Notes: generated by a model from the letters alone, not told the origin. A stretch of 64,000 bases of DNA from Phocaeicola barnesiae DSM 18169 = JCM 13652 (GCF_000374585.1 NZ_KB894646.1:62001-126000), one strand, 5' to 3'. Shown: positions 45,830 to 57,201, counted from the first letter of the stretch. A program made the numbers and translations.

Positions 45830-46947
45830 TTATGAATCCTTACATTTATTTGCGTGCATTGAAACATGCAGAGCATACAGTTTTTTGTGTTCAAAAGGGA
45901 CAAAAGACTTATTATGATGCTCGGTTTAATAAGTATTTACCTCTTTCAAGTGGTCAACAGGTTAAAAGGTCTGTCCTTCAGTTGTTGACAGATAATTTGA
46001 ATGTACCAGTATCCCCTGTTACATTCAATTATGAAATCGAAATAAAAAAGGAGAATAATAAGATATTGAAGCCTAAAGAGCCTTGGGCTACTTGTAATCC
46101 TACCTATGTAGATCAGCTTATTGGTGGGTGGATGCGAGCCAAAAATATGGCTATAAGTAGTGATAATGAGGAGGAGTCAGAGCAGAAAGATGAAAAAAGT
46201 GTATTAAAACGTCGAAGCCCTTTGTCTATATCTGCTATGCGTCCATTGCATCCTTTATTAGCTGGAATTGATGAAGAGTGTATTTCGTTTGATAGAAGCG
46301 ATCATCCTGATTATCATCCTGTAAATGTTCGTATAAAGGGAACTAATAAATTATTGACAGAAGAAGAAATTGAAGATTTTTTGGATAAAAATAATCGTTC
46401 TTTGAACCGTAGAATTTGGATTCCGGATAACAAAAGGACAACTGGTCTTTTTGTTTATGATATTGCGATTGATTTGCGTACTTTATTTTGCGTATCTACG
46501 AATCAGCATGAACCGGAGATTAGAAAAGAAATGATTAGTTTCTTAAAAGAGAAAGGCTGGGTAGAAAGTATGAATGCCTTTGGGAAGTGTTTGGTTTTGC
46601 CTAAAGAAGAACGTGAAAAAGTAATTCCTGCATTGGCAGATGCTTTGATCAATTGGAGAATCACTTCCAATCAGGCTCGTACATTCAGTTTGATGGAAAC
46701 ATTGGCGGTTGCCATAAGTGATAATGCAAATACAATCGCTTCTGCTATCCGTGCGAAATTGGTTGATGATGGTGAAAAGCCAAAGGCTAAACCGATAGTG
46801 GATGAGAATGCGGGTGCTGAATTATACGTTACTTTGCCTTGTGCCAGCTACATTGTGACAGAATCGGAAACTGCCGAGGCGTTGGAAAATGCAAAGAATT
46901 CTCTAATAAGCAGAATGATGGCATTTGACTATGAACATCAATTATAA
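45826..46947 (+). CDS. Cas7-like Cascade backbone subunit
   Basis: 373 residues, probably the RAMP that polymerises along the crRNA. Seen: SSGQQVKRSVLQLLTDNL at 39-57, reminiscent of the Cas7 'SGQQ(I/V)KR' region, and RRSPLSISAMRPLHPLLAG near 127-145. Position after the large subunit fits. The annotated frame opens 6 nt before MNPYIYLRAL, which is the more natural start. Subtype cannot be fixed by eye; I-B or a relative is the best fit with Cas4 and the repeat's ATTGAAAC end. Confidence 0.65.
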   Translation: MIMNPYIYLRALKHAEHTVFCVQKGQKTYYDARFNKYLPLSSGQQVKRSVLQLLTDNLNVPVSPVTFNYEIEIKKENNKILKPKEPWATCNPTYVDQLIGGWMRAKNMAISSDNEEESEQKDEKSVLKRRSPLSISAMRPLHPLLAGIDEECISFDRSDHPDYHPVNVRIKGTNKLLTEEEIEDFLDKNNRSLNRRIWIPDNKRTTGLFVYDIAIDLRTLFCVSTNQHEPEIRKEMISFLKEKGWVESMNAFGKCLVLPKEEREKVIPALADALINWRITSNQARTFSLMETLAVAISDNANTIASAIRAKLVDDGEKPKAKPIVDENAGAELYVTLPCASYIVTESETAEALENAKNSLISRMMAFDYEHQL

Positions 46948-46958
46948 TGACTAATTAC

Positions 46959-46994
46959 ATGTACCAATGACCTTTTGAAAAGTCATTGGTACAT
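46959..46994 (+). terminator. 13-bp perfect hairpin between effector and adaptation cas genes
   Basis: ATGTACCAATGAC pairs perfectly with GTCATTGGTACAT around CTTTTGAAAA. It lies in the 58-bp gap between the Cas7-like gene and cas4, where it may act as a terminator, attenuator or mRNA stabiliser separating Cascade from the adaptation genes. Confidence 0.65.
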
Positions 46995-47005
46995 TTCAAC
47001 TTTAT

Positions 47006-47518
47006 ATGAAAATCACCGGCACACATTTCAACTATTACCAAGTATGCAAACGTAAGTTATGGCTGTTTGCCAATGGTATTAATTTCGAACACACCTCCGA
47101 CCTGGTGTTCGAAGGTAAACTCATCCACGAAGACAGCTATCCACAACGTTCCGCCAAGTACGAAGAGATAGAATTGGATGGAATCAAAGTAGATTTCTAC
47201 GATGCCAAGAACAAGGTTATCCACGAAATCAAGAAATCGAATAAAGTGGAAATCGCCCATGAATGGCAACTGAAATATTATCTTTATGTATTCGAGCAGA
47301 ACGGGATAGCAGGTGTGACCGGCATCCTGGAATACCCTACCCTTCGTCGGACACAAGAAGTTTTTTTGAGCGAGCCAGACCGTTCGGAAATCGAAGATAT
47401 GAAAACAGACATCGTCCGAATCATTTCCGATGATGCATGTCCACCCTTACAGAAAAAAGGAATCTGCAAAAATTGCAGCTATTATGAATTTTGTTATAGC
47501 AGGGAGGAAGAAGAATGA
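47006..47518 (+). CDS. cas4: CRISPR adaptation nuclease Cas4
   Basis: RecB-type nuclease with an Fe-S cluster that trims prespacers and helps select the PAM end. 170 residues. Seen: an N-terminal CKRKLWLF (first cluster Cys), VDFYDAKNKVIHEIKKS with the Asp and Glu-x-Lys active site, EWQLKYYLYVFEQ (Q-x3-Y motif), and a C-terminal cluster of three Cys in CPPLQKKGICKNCSYYEFC. Overlaps cas1 by 4 nt. By eye clearly richer in G+C than the Cascade genes before it. Confidence 0.92.
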   Translation: MKITGTHFNYYQVCKRKLWLFANGINFEHTSDLVFEGKLIHEDSYPQRSAKYEEIELDGIKVDFYDAKNKVIHEIKKSNKVEIAHEWQLKYYLYVFEQNGIAGVTGILEYPTLRRTQEVFLSEPDRSEIEDMKTDIVRIISDDACPPLQKKGICKNCSYYEFCYSREEEE

Positions 47519-48531
47519 AAAAGACATTTTACCTGTTCAATCCAGGCATACTGGAACGCAAGGACAATACCCTAAAATTCACACCGGTATCAGAAGATGG
47601 AGAATTGCCCTCTCCAGATACACAATCACGTTACCTACCGATAGAAGACATCAGCGAATTCTATGTATTCGGTAGTCTGCGGGCTAACAGCTCCTTGTTT
47701 AATTTTTTAGGACAAAAGGATGTAGCGGTACATTTCTTCGATTATTATGAGAATTACACCGGTTCGTTCATGCCTCGCGACTCGCTGTTGTCCGGAAAAA
47801 TGCTGTTGGCACAGACTGCCTACTATCAAGATAAAAAGAAACGACTGGTCATTGCCCAAAAATTTATCGAAGGAGCTGCCTATAACATGGTCAAGAACTT
47901 GAAATACTACGACCGTCGCGGCAAGGATATGGTGGACATCATCTCCCCTATTGAACAACTCAGCACAAAAATCAAAGAAACCACCAGTGTAGAAGAGCTG
48001 ATGGGGATAGAAGGGCAGATCCGGCAATACTATTACGAAGCGTTCAATCTAATTATTAACGATTTCGAAATGGCTGGCAGGTCCAAACAACCTCCCCGTA
48101 ACGAAGTGAATGCATTGATTTCATTCGGTAACATGGTATGCTATACCCTATGCCTGCGTGCCATCCACCAAACACAATTGAATCCGACTATCAGCTATCT
48201 GCATAAGCCGGGTGAACGTCGGTATTCACTGGCTTTGGATATTGCCGAAATCTTCAAGCCTATCATTGTTGATCGGGTAGTCTTCAAGGTACTCAACAAA
48301 AAGGAGATTCAAACAAAACATTTCGACCGGAAGTTGAACAGATGCCTACTGAACGCCACCGGCAAAAAGATTTTCATAAAAGCTATAGAAGACCGACTTC
48401 AAGAGACCATCCAGCACCGTTCGTTGAAGCGTTCGGTCAGTTATCGGCATCTGGTAAAACTGGAATGCTACAAACTGGCAAAACATCTTCTTTCCATAGA
48501 AGAATATAAGCCGTTCAAGATGTATTGGTAA
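47515..48531 (+). CDS. cas1: CRISPR integrase Cas1
   Basis: Metal-dependent integrase that inserts new spacers with Cas2. 338 residues, family-typical. Catalytic positions visible: Glu in RNEVNALISFGN, His in ISYLHKPGERRYSLALDIAE, and the Asp of that same stretch. N-terminal beta domain (KTFYLFNPGILERKDNTLKF). Starts inside the cas4 stop (ATGA) and is followed after 16 bp by cas2. Confidence 0.95.
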   Translation: MKKTFYLFNPGILERKDNTLKFTPVSEDGELPSPDTQSRYLPIEDISEFYVFGSLRANSSLFNFLGQKDVAVHFFDYYENYTGSFMPRDSLLSGKMLLAQTAYYQDKKKRLVIAQKFIEGAAYNMVKNLKYYDRRGKDMVDIISPIEQLSTKIKETTSVEELMGIEGQIRQYYYEAFNLIINDFEMAGRSKQPPRNEVNALISFGNMVCYTLCLRAIHQTQLNPTISYLHKPGERRYSLALDIAEIFKPIIVDRVVFKVLNKKEIQTKHFDRKLNRCLLNATGKKIFIKAIEDRLQETIQHRSLKRSVSYRHLVKLECYKLAKHLLSIEEYKPFKMYW

Positions 48532-48547
48532 TAAAATATGACAGCTT

Positions 48548-48811
48548 ATGTATGTAATTCTAGTATACGATTTCGGTGAGAAACGAGTTAACAAAATGCT
48601 TAAGCTCTGCCGGAAATACCTGAACTGGATACAGAATTCCGTATTCGAGGGAGAAATTTCTGAAGCAAAACTGAAAGAATTGCTGATGCAAAGTGATAAA
48701 TTCATGGACAAGAATGAAGATAGTATCATCATCTTCAGTGGACCTTCACAGAAAGCCCTCGACAAACAAATTGTAGGAAAAGAACGAAGCAGCATTGATA
48801 TTTTTCTATAG
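48548..48811 (+). CDS. cas2: CRISPR adaptation protein Cas2
   Basis: Structural partner of Cas1, 87 residues. Seen: MYVILVYDFGEKRVNKML with the ferredoxin-fold Asp, RKYLNWIQNSVFEGEISEAKL, and DSIIIFSGPSQKAL. Last cas gene, ending 215 bp before the first CRISPR repeat. Confidence 0.93.
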   Translation: MYVILVYDFGEKRVNKMLKLCRKYLNWIQNSVFEGEISEAKLKELLMQSDKFMDKNEDSIIIFSGPSQKALDKQIVGKERSSIDIFL

Positions 48812-48904
48812 CTCATTCTTGTCGATGTAAAGCTTTTACCATTTGCAATATAACAAGTCTTATAACACACGTTCTTTGACTTATTGATACACAATCATTT
48901 ACCT

Positions 48905-48952
48905 ATATTGTCGATAGTCAGTACTTTTTTTATTATTGACTATCGACAATAT
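48905..48952. repeat. 16-bp perfect inverted repeat in the CRISPR leader
   Basis: ATATTGTCGATAGTCA and TGACTATCGACAATAT, separated by 16 bp that include T7. It may be the cas operon's terminator, or a protein-binding site controlling array transcription or integration. Confidence 0.8.
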
Positions 48953-48968
48953 TTTGATTTCTTTTTTA

Positions 48969-48976
48969 TATATTTG
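48969..48976 (+). promoter_or_regulatory. Promoter -7 box for pre-crRNA
   Basis: TATATTTG fits TAnnTTTG, 51 nt upstream of the first repeat. Confidence 0.55.
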
Positions 48977-49026
48977 CCAATACTAACAGACTGAAAACTA
49001 ATAATTTTTTTATATTGGTTTGAAGG

Positions 49027-52000
49027 CTTTTAATCGTACCTTATGGAATTGAAACACAAACATATTGACCAGCAACTGGTCAGTAGCAACCTTTTAATCG
49101 TACCTTATGGAATTGAAACACAGTAACGGCAGCAGTATCTCCGAATTGAGCTTCCTTTTAATCGTACCTTATGGAATTGAAACTGTGCTATTATTCTTTG
49201 ACCAAGAAGACACGCTCGCTTTTAATCGTACCTTATGGAATTGAAACGATGCATATGAATGCCCAACAGGCTGAATCTATTTCTCTTTTAATCGTACCTT
49301 ATGGAATTGAAACATTGAAGTTACCGAAGAAGATGCGAAGGCAGCAGTACTTTTAATCGTACCTTATGGAATTGAAACTCGGAAATACAATCCAGGATAA
49401 TGGATATTGATTCACTTTTAATCGTACCTTATGGAATTGAAACTATAATTATGAAAGTAGATAATATAGAAAATGTTTCTTTTAATCGTACCTTATGGAA
49501 TTGAAACTTCAGCCGCGACCAACACGGGCGACCAATCAGCCGCTTTTAATCGTACCTTATGGAATTGAAACGTCGGAACCATGCCTGTAAAGAACATGAT
49601 ATAACTCTTTTAATCGTACCTTATGGAATTGAAACCAAGCAGAGCTGGGCACGGAGTGCCCAGCGGTGGCTTTTAATCGTACCTTATGGAATTGAAACAA
49701 TGCTAGATGACCCATGCCTGCAACGGTTTTATCGTCTTTTAATCGTACCTTATGGAATTGAAACGATTTAGGCCACCATGGAAGTAATTACAGTCATACT
49801 TTTAATCGTACCTTATGGAATTGAAACAAAAACATGCTGTCCAGCATATTCCAGCAACCGCAACTTTTAATCGTACCTTATGGAATTGAAACCCTGTAGT
49901 TCTATCTGCCTTTTCTTCTTCGTAAGGCACTTTTAATCGTACCTTATGGAATTGAAACAGGTGATTATATGATACCGACTGCACTGGTTTCCCTCTTTTA
50001 ATCGTACCTTATGGAATTGAAACGGCTATCCAGCGGGCTAGATTGAACAACCTCACGGCTTTTAATCGTACCTTATGGAATTGAAACTTGCGGGAAATTA
50101 TAGGCCACCCTATATATATCACGTCTTTTAATCGTACCTTATGGAATTGAAACTAACTCTCTTTGAGCGCAAAACTCTTTCACGAATGCTTTTAATCGTA
50201 CCTTATGGAATTGAAACGAAATCCCAGTACGTAGGTATCACCGATGCCGATATACCTTTTAATCGTACCTTATGGAATTGAAACTGCCGATAAAGAACAT
50301 GGTATAGCTTGGAAAACGAACTTTTAATCGTACCTTATGGAATTGAAACATTGTAAACCGGAAAATGTGGAGCAATATCGTTTGCTTTTAATCGTACCTT
50401 ATGGAATTGAAACGTCTTTTAAGTTGTTGAATTACCTTGGTTATGGTACTTTTAATCGTACCTTATGGAATTGAAACCAAGGTACACATGATGTTGAGTT
50501 TGCAACATTGACTTTTAATCGTACCTTATGGAATTGAAACCGGTGAAAAGGTTTTTGAAAGTCAATTTACCGAAGCTTTTAATCGTACCTTATGGAATTG
50601 AAACACTGACTATGCTGTGCCGGAATATGACCGTACAGGCTTTTAATCGTACCTTATGGAATTGAAACAATTCATAAGTACACGAAGTTGAGAATCATTC
50701 AGACTTTTAATCGTACCTTATGGAATTGAAACGAACTAAGGCTCGTGCTAATGAGGCTGATATATTGCTCTTTTAATCGTACCTTATGGAATTGAAACGC
50801 ATATTAGATAAACGATTGGCGCTGGTTAAACTGGCTTTTAATCGTACCTTATGGAATTGAAACACCAATGATGCCACCGTTGCAGGTCAGGGGCATTTGG
50901 CTTTTAATCGTACCTTATGGAATTGAAACACGTATATTCCGCCGCCAAATCACTATACCTGCATGACTTTTAATCGTACCTTATGGAATTGAAACTGGGG
51001 GAGGGAGTTCCCTAGGTGCAGCGGCGGCACGCTTTTAATCGTACCTTATGGAATTGAAACAATACACCGCTGTACAGAACACTATCTAATTATGGCTTTT
51101 AATCGTACCTTATGGAATTGAAACAGTTGAAAGGACTATATCTCAAGACAAACACGGGTATCTTTTAATCGTACCTTATGGAATTGAAACAGGCTAACAA
51201 CAAGATGGGAGGTCTGATTGTTTCCTTTTAATCGTACCTTATGGAATTGAAACGCAAGTAGTCTTTATCACCTACCCGGAAATCCGCCGCCCTTTTAATC
51301 GTACCTTATGGAATTGAAACATGCGTCCGCTGATGCGGCCGCTCTGCTGATGACCTTTTAATCGTACCTTATGGAATTGAAACACTGAATTATAAACCTC
51401 GTTTGCGGCCACATAGTTCTTTTAATCGTACCTTATGGAATTGAAACGTCTGAGCCATGGCGATAAAGTACATGGTATAACCTTTTAATCGTACCTTATG
51501 GAATTGAAACCTTCACCCAACTTGCCAGCCGCTTGACCCCAAAACACTTTTAATCGTACCTTATGGAATTGAAACTATATCATCACAGATACAAACACGC
51601 TTACACGTTCTTTTAATCGTACCTTATGGAATTGAAACTGTTTAGCAGGTCTTTCCCGTCCGCCTTGATGGAAACTTTTAATCGTACCTTATGGAATTGA
51701 AACGGTTGCGTCTATATCTGAACCGGAGGTCGGAGGCAAGCTTTTAATCGTACCTTATGGAATTGAAACTGTGTAGATATCGCTCATCTCCGAAATCGTA
51801 GCTCACTTTTAATCGTACCTTATGGAATTGAAACATCGGCGATATCCTCGTTTGTGATACCAACTTCCTGCTTTTAATCGTACCTTATGGAATTGAAACA
51901 TCGATGGATATGCAATAATTCTGTGTCTTCATGCTTTTAATCGTACCTTATGGAATTGAAACTGCTGAAACCTTACTATCCGCAGCCGGCCTGGTGGCTT

Positions 52001-55000
52001 TTAATCGTACCTTATGGAATTGAAACAGCATTCTATGTTTCTTACGTATTCTAAAGGTGGTCTTTTAATCGTACCTTATGGAATTGAAACGTCGCATGGC
52101 TTCGATTGTAACCGCATTCAGTGCTCTTTTAATCGTACCTTATGGAATTGAAACCCATTTACAAGTGTTGTAATAGCATAATTTGTATTACCTTTTAATC
52201 GTACCTTATGGAATTGAAACTTCAAACGGTTCTACAATACCGTCACCGTCAATGTCCTTTTAATCGTACCTTATGGAATTGAAACGATAGAATCGGGCGT
52301 GAAAGACGCACATCTGTATACTTTTAATCGTACCTTATGGAATTGAAACCATCACAGCCGACGTGAAGGAAGACTGGAGAGAGACTTTTAATCGTACCTT
52401 ATGGAATTGAAACGTATCTGAGTGGTCTTCCTTTAGTGTCTACTGGAGCTTTTAATCGTACCTTATGGAATTGAAACGTGTGTACAGCGGAGATCAGTCG
52501 CTGCTTACCGTCTTTTAATCGTACCTTATGGAATTGAAACATTTTTGTTTTATTACGTTATGACTTATTTGTATTGTTCTTTTAATCGTACCTTATGGAA
52601 TTGAAACGCAGATCTATTTGCGTAAACGTTCAGAAGGACAGATCTTTTAATCGTACCTTATGGAATTGAAACAGTATTCTACCGCAATTAATAGGATAAC
52701 CCTGCGCTTTTAATCGTACCTTATGGAATTGAAACTAAATCCTGCAAACTATCGGCTCTTTGTATCTTTTAGCTTTTAATCGTACCTTATGGAATTGAAA
52801 CATCTAAATACTGATAGTATAAATCTAGAGAATCCTGCTTTTAATCGTACCTTATGGAATTGAAACGAGGTCTCATCATTACGATGCGTTCAGTTTCAAA
52901 TGCTTTTAATCGTACCTTATGGAATTGAAACCTCATCTCCGAAATCGTAGCTTACGAAATCTTGACTTTTAATCGTACCTTATGGAATTGAAACAAGAAA
53001 TCAGGGCCTACGTTCCTACCAGTGTGTACTTTTAATCGTACCTTATGGAATTGAAACATCACATCATGGAACAGCACCTCGACGTTATTTCTCTTTTAAT
53101 CGTACCTTATGGAATTGAAACACGACTACGAAGGTGCAACCGCCAAGCAATACACGCTTTTAATCGTACCTTATGGAATTGAAACTACCTTTCAGTGAAG
53201 ATTTAGCTGATAGAACAACGGGCTTTTAATCGTACCTTATGGAATTGAAACTGGTTAGATAGTATTCTGAGTTGCGGTGTAGCCGGCCTTTTAATCGTAC
53301 CTTATGGAATTGAAACATGTGACCACACGGCCGCCGATGCGGCCGCTGACGCTTTTAATCGTACCTTATGGAATTGAAACGATAAAGGAAGATCTGGACG
53401 AACTTTCGGAACACACTTTTAATCGTACCTTATGGAATTGAAACATGTTACATCAGCTCCTGTGCTGACTTTCTTCATGTCTTTTAATCGTACCTTATGG
53501 AATTGAAACTAAATCCGCACAGGTTGATACGTTACCGGATTTGGACTTTTAATCGTACCTTATGGAATTGAAACCTGGAGGATATGTTAGACCGTGCCGG
53601 GAAGGAGGTTCTTTTAATCGTACCTTATGGAATTGAAACATACATTTCAGCAGGCGGTTGTATGCCTGCTGGCTGCTTTTAATCGTACCTTATGGAATTG
53701 AAACGCATAAAGCATTACATGATAAAGCTGTTAAACATACTTTTAATCGTACCTTATGGAATTGAAACAGGCTATACCTGGAGCCGAAAGCGGGACTCAC
53801 GGACTTTTAATCGTACCTTATGGAATTGAAACAAAGTTGGACAGGTTCCTGTTAGGACTTAAAGAGCTTTTAATCGTACCTTATGGAATTGAAACGAGCT
53901 ATACCTGCAGGTGGCCGGGAAGGTTGTCCCCTTTTAATCGTACCTTATGGAATTGAAACAAGACACAGGCACAAGCAATCCAGCGTGCTCGTCTGACTTT
54001 TAATCGTACCTTATGGAATTGAAACATACGTCTGACGGGAGCACGTGGCCGCCGATGCGGCCTTTTAATCGTACCTTATGGAATTGAAACCACCCATGGC
54101 CTTGGCCATGCGTTTACATCCACCTTCTTTTAATCGTACCTTATGGAATTGAAACTAAAGATGTTGTACGATGTTTGCAGCTTGTTCGGTCTTTTAATCG
54201 TACCTTATGGAATTGAAACTCTGTCCCTATATCATTAGAGCTTGTATCAGGTATCTTTTAATCGTACCTTATGGAATTGAAACATGCTATCGACGCTGTT
54301 GAGAAATATCTATATTCGTCTTTTAATCGTACCTTATGGAATTGAAACTACGGTATACCGGCACTAGTATATCCTTTCAGTTTGCTTTTAATCGTACCTT
54401 ATGGAATTGAAACTTCTACCTGGAAGGTCTCGCTTACGCCTAAGAAACTTTTAATCGTACCTTATGGAATTGAAACTTCATGTGCACCTACAAGTTCTTG
54501 TAACCTTTTTAATCTTTTAATCGTACCTTATGGAATTGAAACGAAAAAACGGATGAAACAGGTGCGGTGCAAGTTTCCTTTTAATCGTACCTTATGGAAT
54601 TGAAACGAACGACAAGGTATGGGGGCCGTTCTGCACACCTTACTTTTAATCGTACCTTATGGAATTGAAACAAATGCTCTTGCAACAGTTGTGGGAGAAC
54701 GACTTACTTTTAATCGTACCTTATGGAATTGAAACAGATGAAGTAAATGCCTGTCAGAAAGCAATCCATCTTTTAATCGTACCTTATGGAATTGAAACAA
54801 TCATCTTTGTGAGCCTTAACTAGAGCAGACAATCTTTTAATCGTACCTTATGGAATTGAAACGGTATCTGGGTTGTATCATCCGGATATACGTTTACTTT
54901 TAATCGTACCTTATGGAATTGAAACGTTCTCCGGTCTGGAACTCCAACTTGTAAGTATATTCCTTTTAATCGTACCTTATGGAATTGAAACTGCATAAAA

Positions 55001-57116
55001 TTCACCAGGTTTACATATTTGTGTACTTTTAATCGTACCTTATGGAATTGAAACGAAAATCGTTTGTGCAGCACGGGTTTGACCTGGGTATCTTTTAATC
55101 GTACCTTATGGAATTGAAACTAATTCTCAATTTTAATTGTGACATTGCCCGTATCTTTTAATCGTACCTTATGGAATTGAAACTCCTTTCCACCTTCATG
55201 CTTTCGATTGTCCGGCCACCTTTTAATCGTACCTTATGGAATTGAAACTAAGTTGTTGGCCAGACAAGACTATCTGGACAAGCTTTTAATCGTACCTTAT
55301 GGAATTGAAACTTCGCTTGTCACCAACGACACGATTCCGGTCGATCTTTTAATCGTACCTTATGGAATTGAAACAGTTCTATAGGAGGGTTAATCTGCAC
55401 TTCTTCAGACTTTTAATCGTACCTTATGGAATTGAAACGCATATCTGTAACAGAAATGTCTGATAGCATACTACTTTTAATCGTACCTTATGGAATTGAA
55501 ACAAGACACCGGATGCAAGTCCGGCTGCGGCACCTAACTTTTAATCGTACCTTATGGAATTGAAACAATTGAATCCGAACATGACCATTGTCTTCTTCTC
55601 TTTCTTTTAATCGTACCTTATGGAATTGAAACGAATGTAAGGATAGGGTACGTCTTTTTCTTTTTGCTTTTAATCGTACCTTATGGAATTGAAACGTAGA
55701 TAATTTTGCCCCTTTCATCGCGGCAGCTGGACTTTTAATCGTACCTTATGGAATTGAAACAATGAACCTTTCGCTTTACCTTCAATACCTGTTACTTTTA
55801 ATCGTACCTTATGGAATTGAAACGAAGCTCACTTCCTGTTTCTGCGGCCGTCGATACGATCTTTTAATCGTACCTTATGGAATTGAAACATCATAATAGC
55901 TATTATTTTGTGTTTGTGTATACATCTTTTAATCGTACCTTATGGAATTGAAACCCAACACGGGCGACCGGTCAGCAGCCACCAACACGGGCTTTTAATC
56001 GTACCTTATGGAATTGAAACTGAAATAAGCATTATCCAGCATGTTGAGAAGTCCTCTTTTAATCGTACCTTATGGAATTGAAACAAAGGTAAATCATCAT
56101 AGAATGTACTTCTAAGATCCTTTTAATCGTACCTTATGGAATTGAAACCCGTTAGGTACTGCGAACAGGAGCAAAGCCAGATTCCTTTTAATCGTACCTT
56201 ATGGAATTGAAACGGTACTTTTTGTCTTGTCATCGAGTATCATGGCACTCTTTTAATCGTACCTTATGGAATTGAAACGCGGAAGAAACAAGTAGTTGAT
56301 AATCTCCAGTTCACTTTTAATCGTACCTTATGGAATTGAAACGTCTATAGTCAGGTCTCTTTGAGAACAAAAGTTCTTTACTTTTAATCGTACCTTATGG
56401 AATTGAAACGCATCCGCAGCCTGCTGGATGCGGTTGCGTGAGGAACTTTTAATCGTACCTTATGGAATTGAAACAAAGACTCAAACAGCCAGTCGTGGAT
56501 GAATACTTCGCTTTTAATCGTACCTTATGGAATTGAAACGGAACAAATAGAAAAACTGTTCCATTTCTATGCGGCCTTTTAATCGTACCTTATGGAATTG
56601 AAACATACTTGATTGGACTGATGAGGATATAGCTTTATCTTTTAATCGTACCTTATGGAATTGAAACAGCAGTAGAGATTTTCGCATACTTCGGGAGTGG
56701 GCGACTTTTAATCGTACCTTATGGAATTGAAACGAACATTTGCGCACATTCTCTCTGTCTTTCCCGTACTTTTAATCGTACCTTATGGAATTGAAACATT
56801 ACGCTGGAGTTCAAGGCCGATTTTGTTGATACCTTTTAATCGTACCTTATGGAATTGAAACCTAGTTATCAGTATAGGGTGCCCTATCGCCTCTCTCTTT
56901 TAATCGTACCTTATGGAATTGAAACAAATAGAGACCTTTTGACCATAGAAAAAAATTTTAACTTTTAATCGTACCTTATGGAATTGAAACAAGGAGGATT
57001 ACGCACAGTACGGGAAGAATGCGACTTTTAATCGTACCTTATGGAATTGAAACGTTCAAACTGGAACCGGTAGTTCTCGCTGTCATCCTTTTAATCGTAC
57101 CTTATGGAATTGAAAC
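49027..57116 (+). CRISPR. CRISPR array, 126 repeats and 125 spacers by hand count
   Basis: The repeat is 29 bp, starting CTTTTAATCGTACC and ending TTATGGAATTGAAAC. Every copy I read, including the last, has the same sequence. Repeat starts are 63-67 bp apart, so spacers are 34-38 bp. The ATTGAAAC end gives the usual 8-nt crRNA tag of type I-B and related systems. Orientation follows from the leader and cas genes on the left. The absence of a worn terminal repeat indicates that the old end has been lost. Several spacers resemble each other (see findings). No sequence here is coding. Confidence 0.97.
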
Positions 57117-57164
57117 GAGATATGCGTGCCATGCTGAACGGGTAGCCACCGGAAGATGCAGTTT
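57117..57164. other. 48-bp stub between last repeat and transposon end
   Basis: Begins GAGATATGCGTGCC, as a spacer would, but no further repeat follows before the transposon end at 57165. Probably the remnant of a spacer and flanking DNA joined by deletion. Confidence 0.5.
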
Positions 57165-57201
57165 AGGGTTCACAAGGTTCATGGGTCCACTTTAGTGACC
57201 C
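57165..57201. repeat. Left terminal inverted repeat of the chimeric element
   Basis: 37 bp, AGGGTTCACAAGGTTCAT at the outer end and TTTAGTGACCC at the inner end. Pairs with 58488-58524 with three mismatches. Confidence 0.85.

Larger units (their letters stand above)
48812..49026 (+). promoter_or_regulatory. CRISPR leader
   Basis: AT-rich non-coding stretch between cas2 and the first repeat, so new spacers should enter at this end. It contains a 16-bp perfect inverted repeat (48905-48920 and 48937-48952), a TATATTTG promoter box (48969-48976) suited to start the pre-crRNA near 48982, and ATAATTTTTTTATATTGG just before the first repeat. Confidence 0.75.

Noticed and set aside
49171..56747. Open frames in the CRISPR array with a repeated LLIVPYGIET or FQFHKVRLK peptide
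   Set aside because: They are translations of the CRISPR repeat itself and run through spacers by chance.
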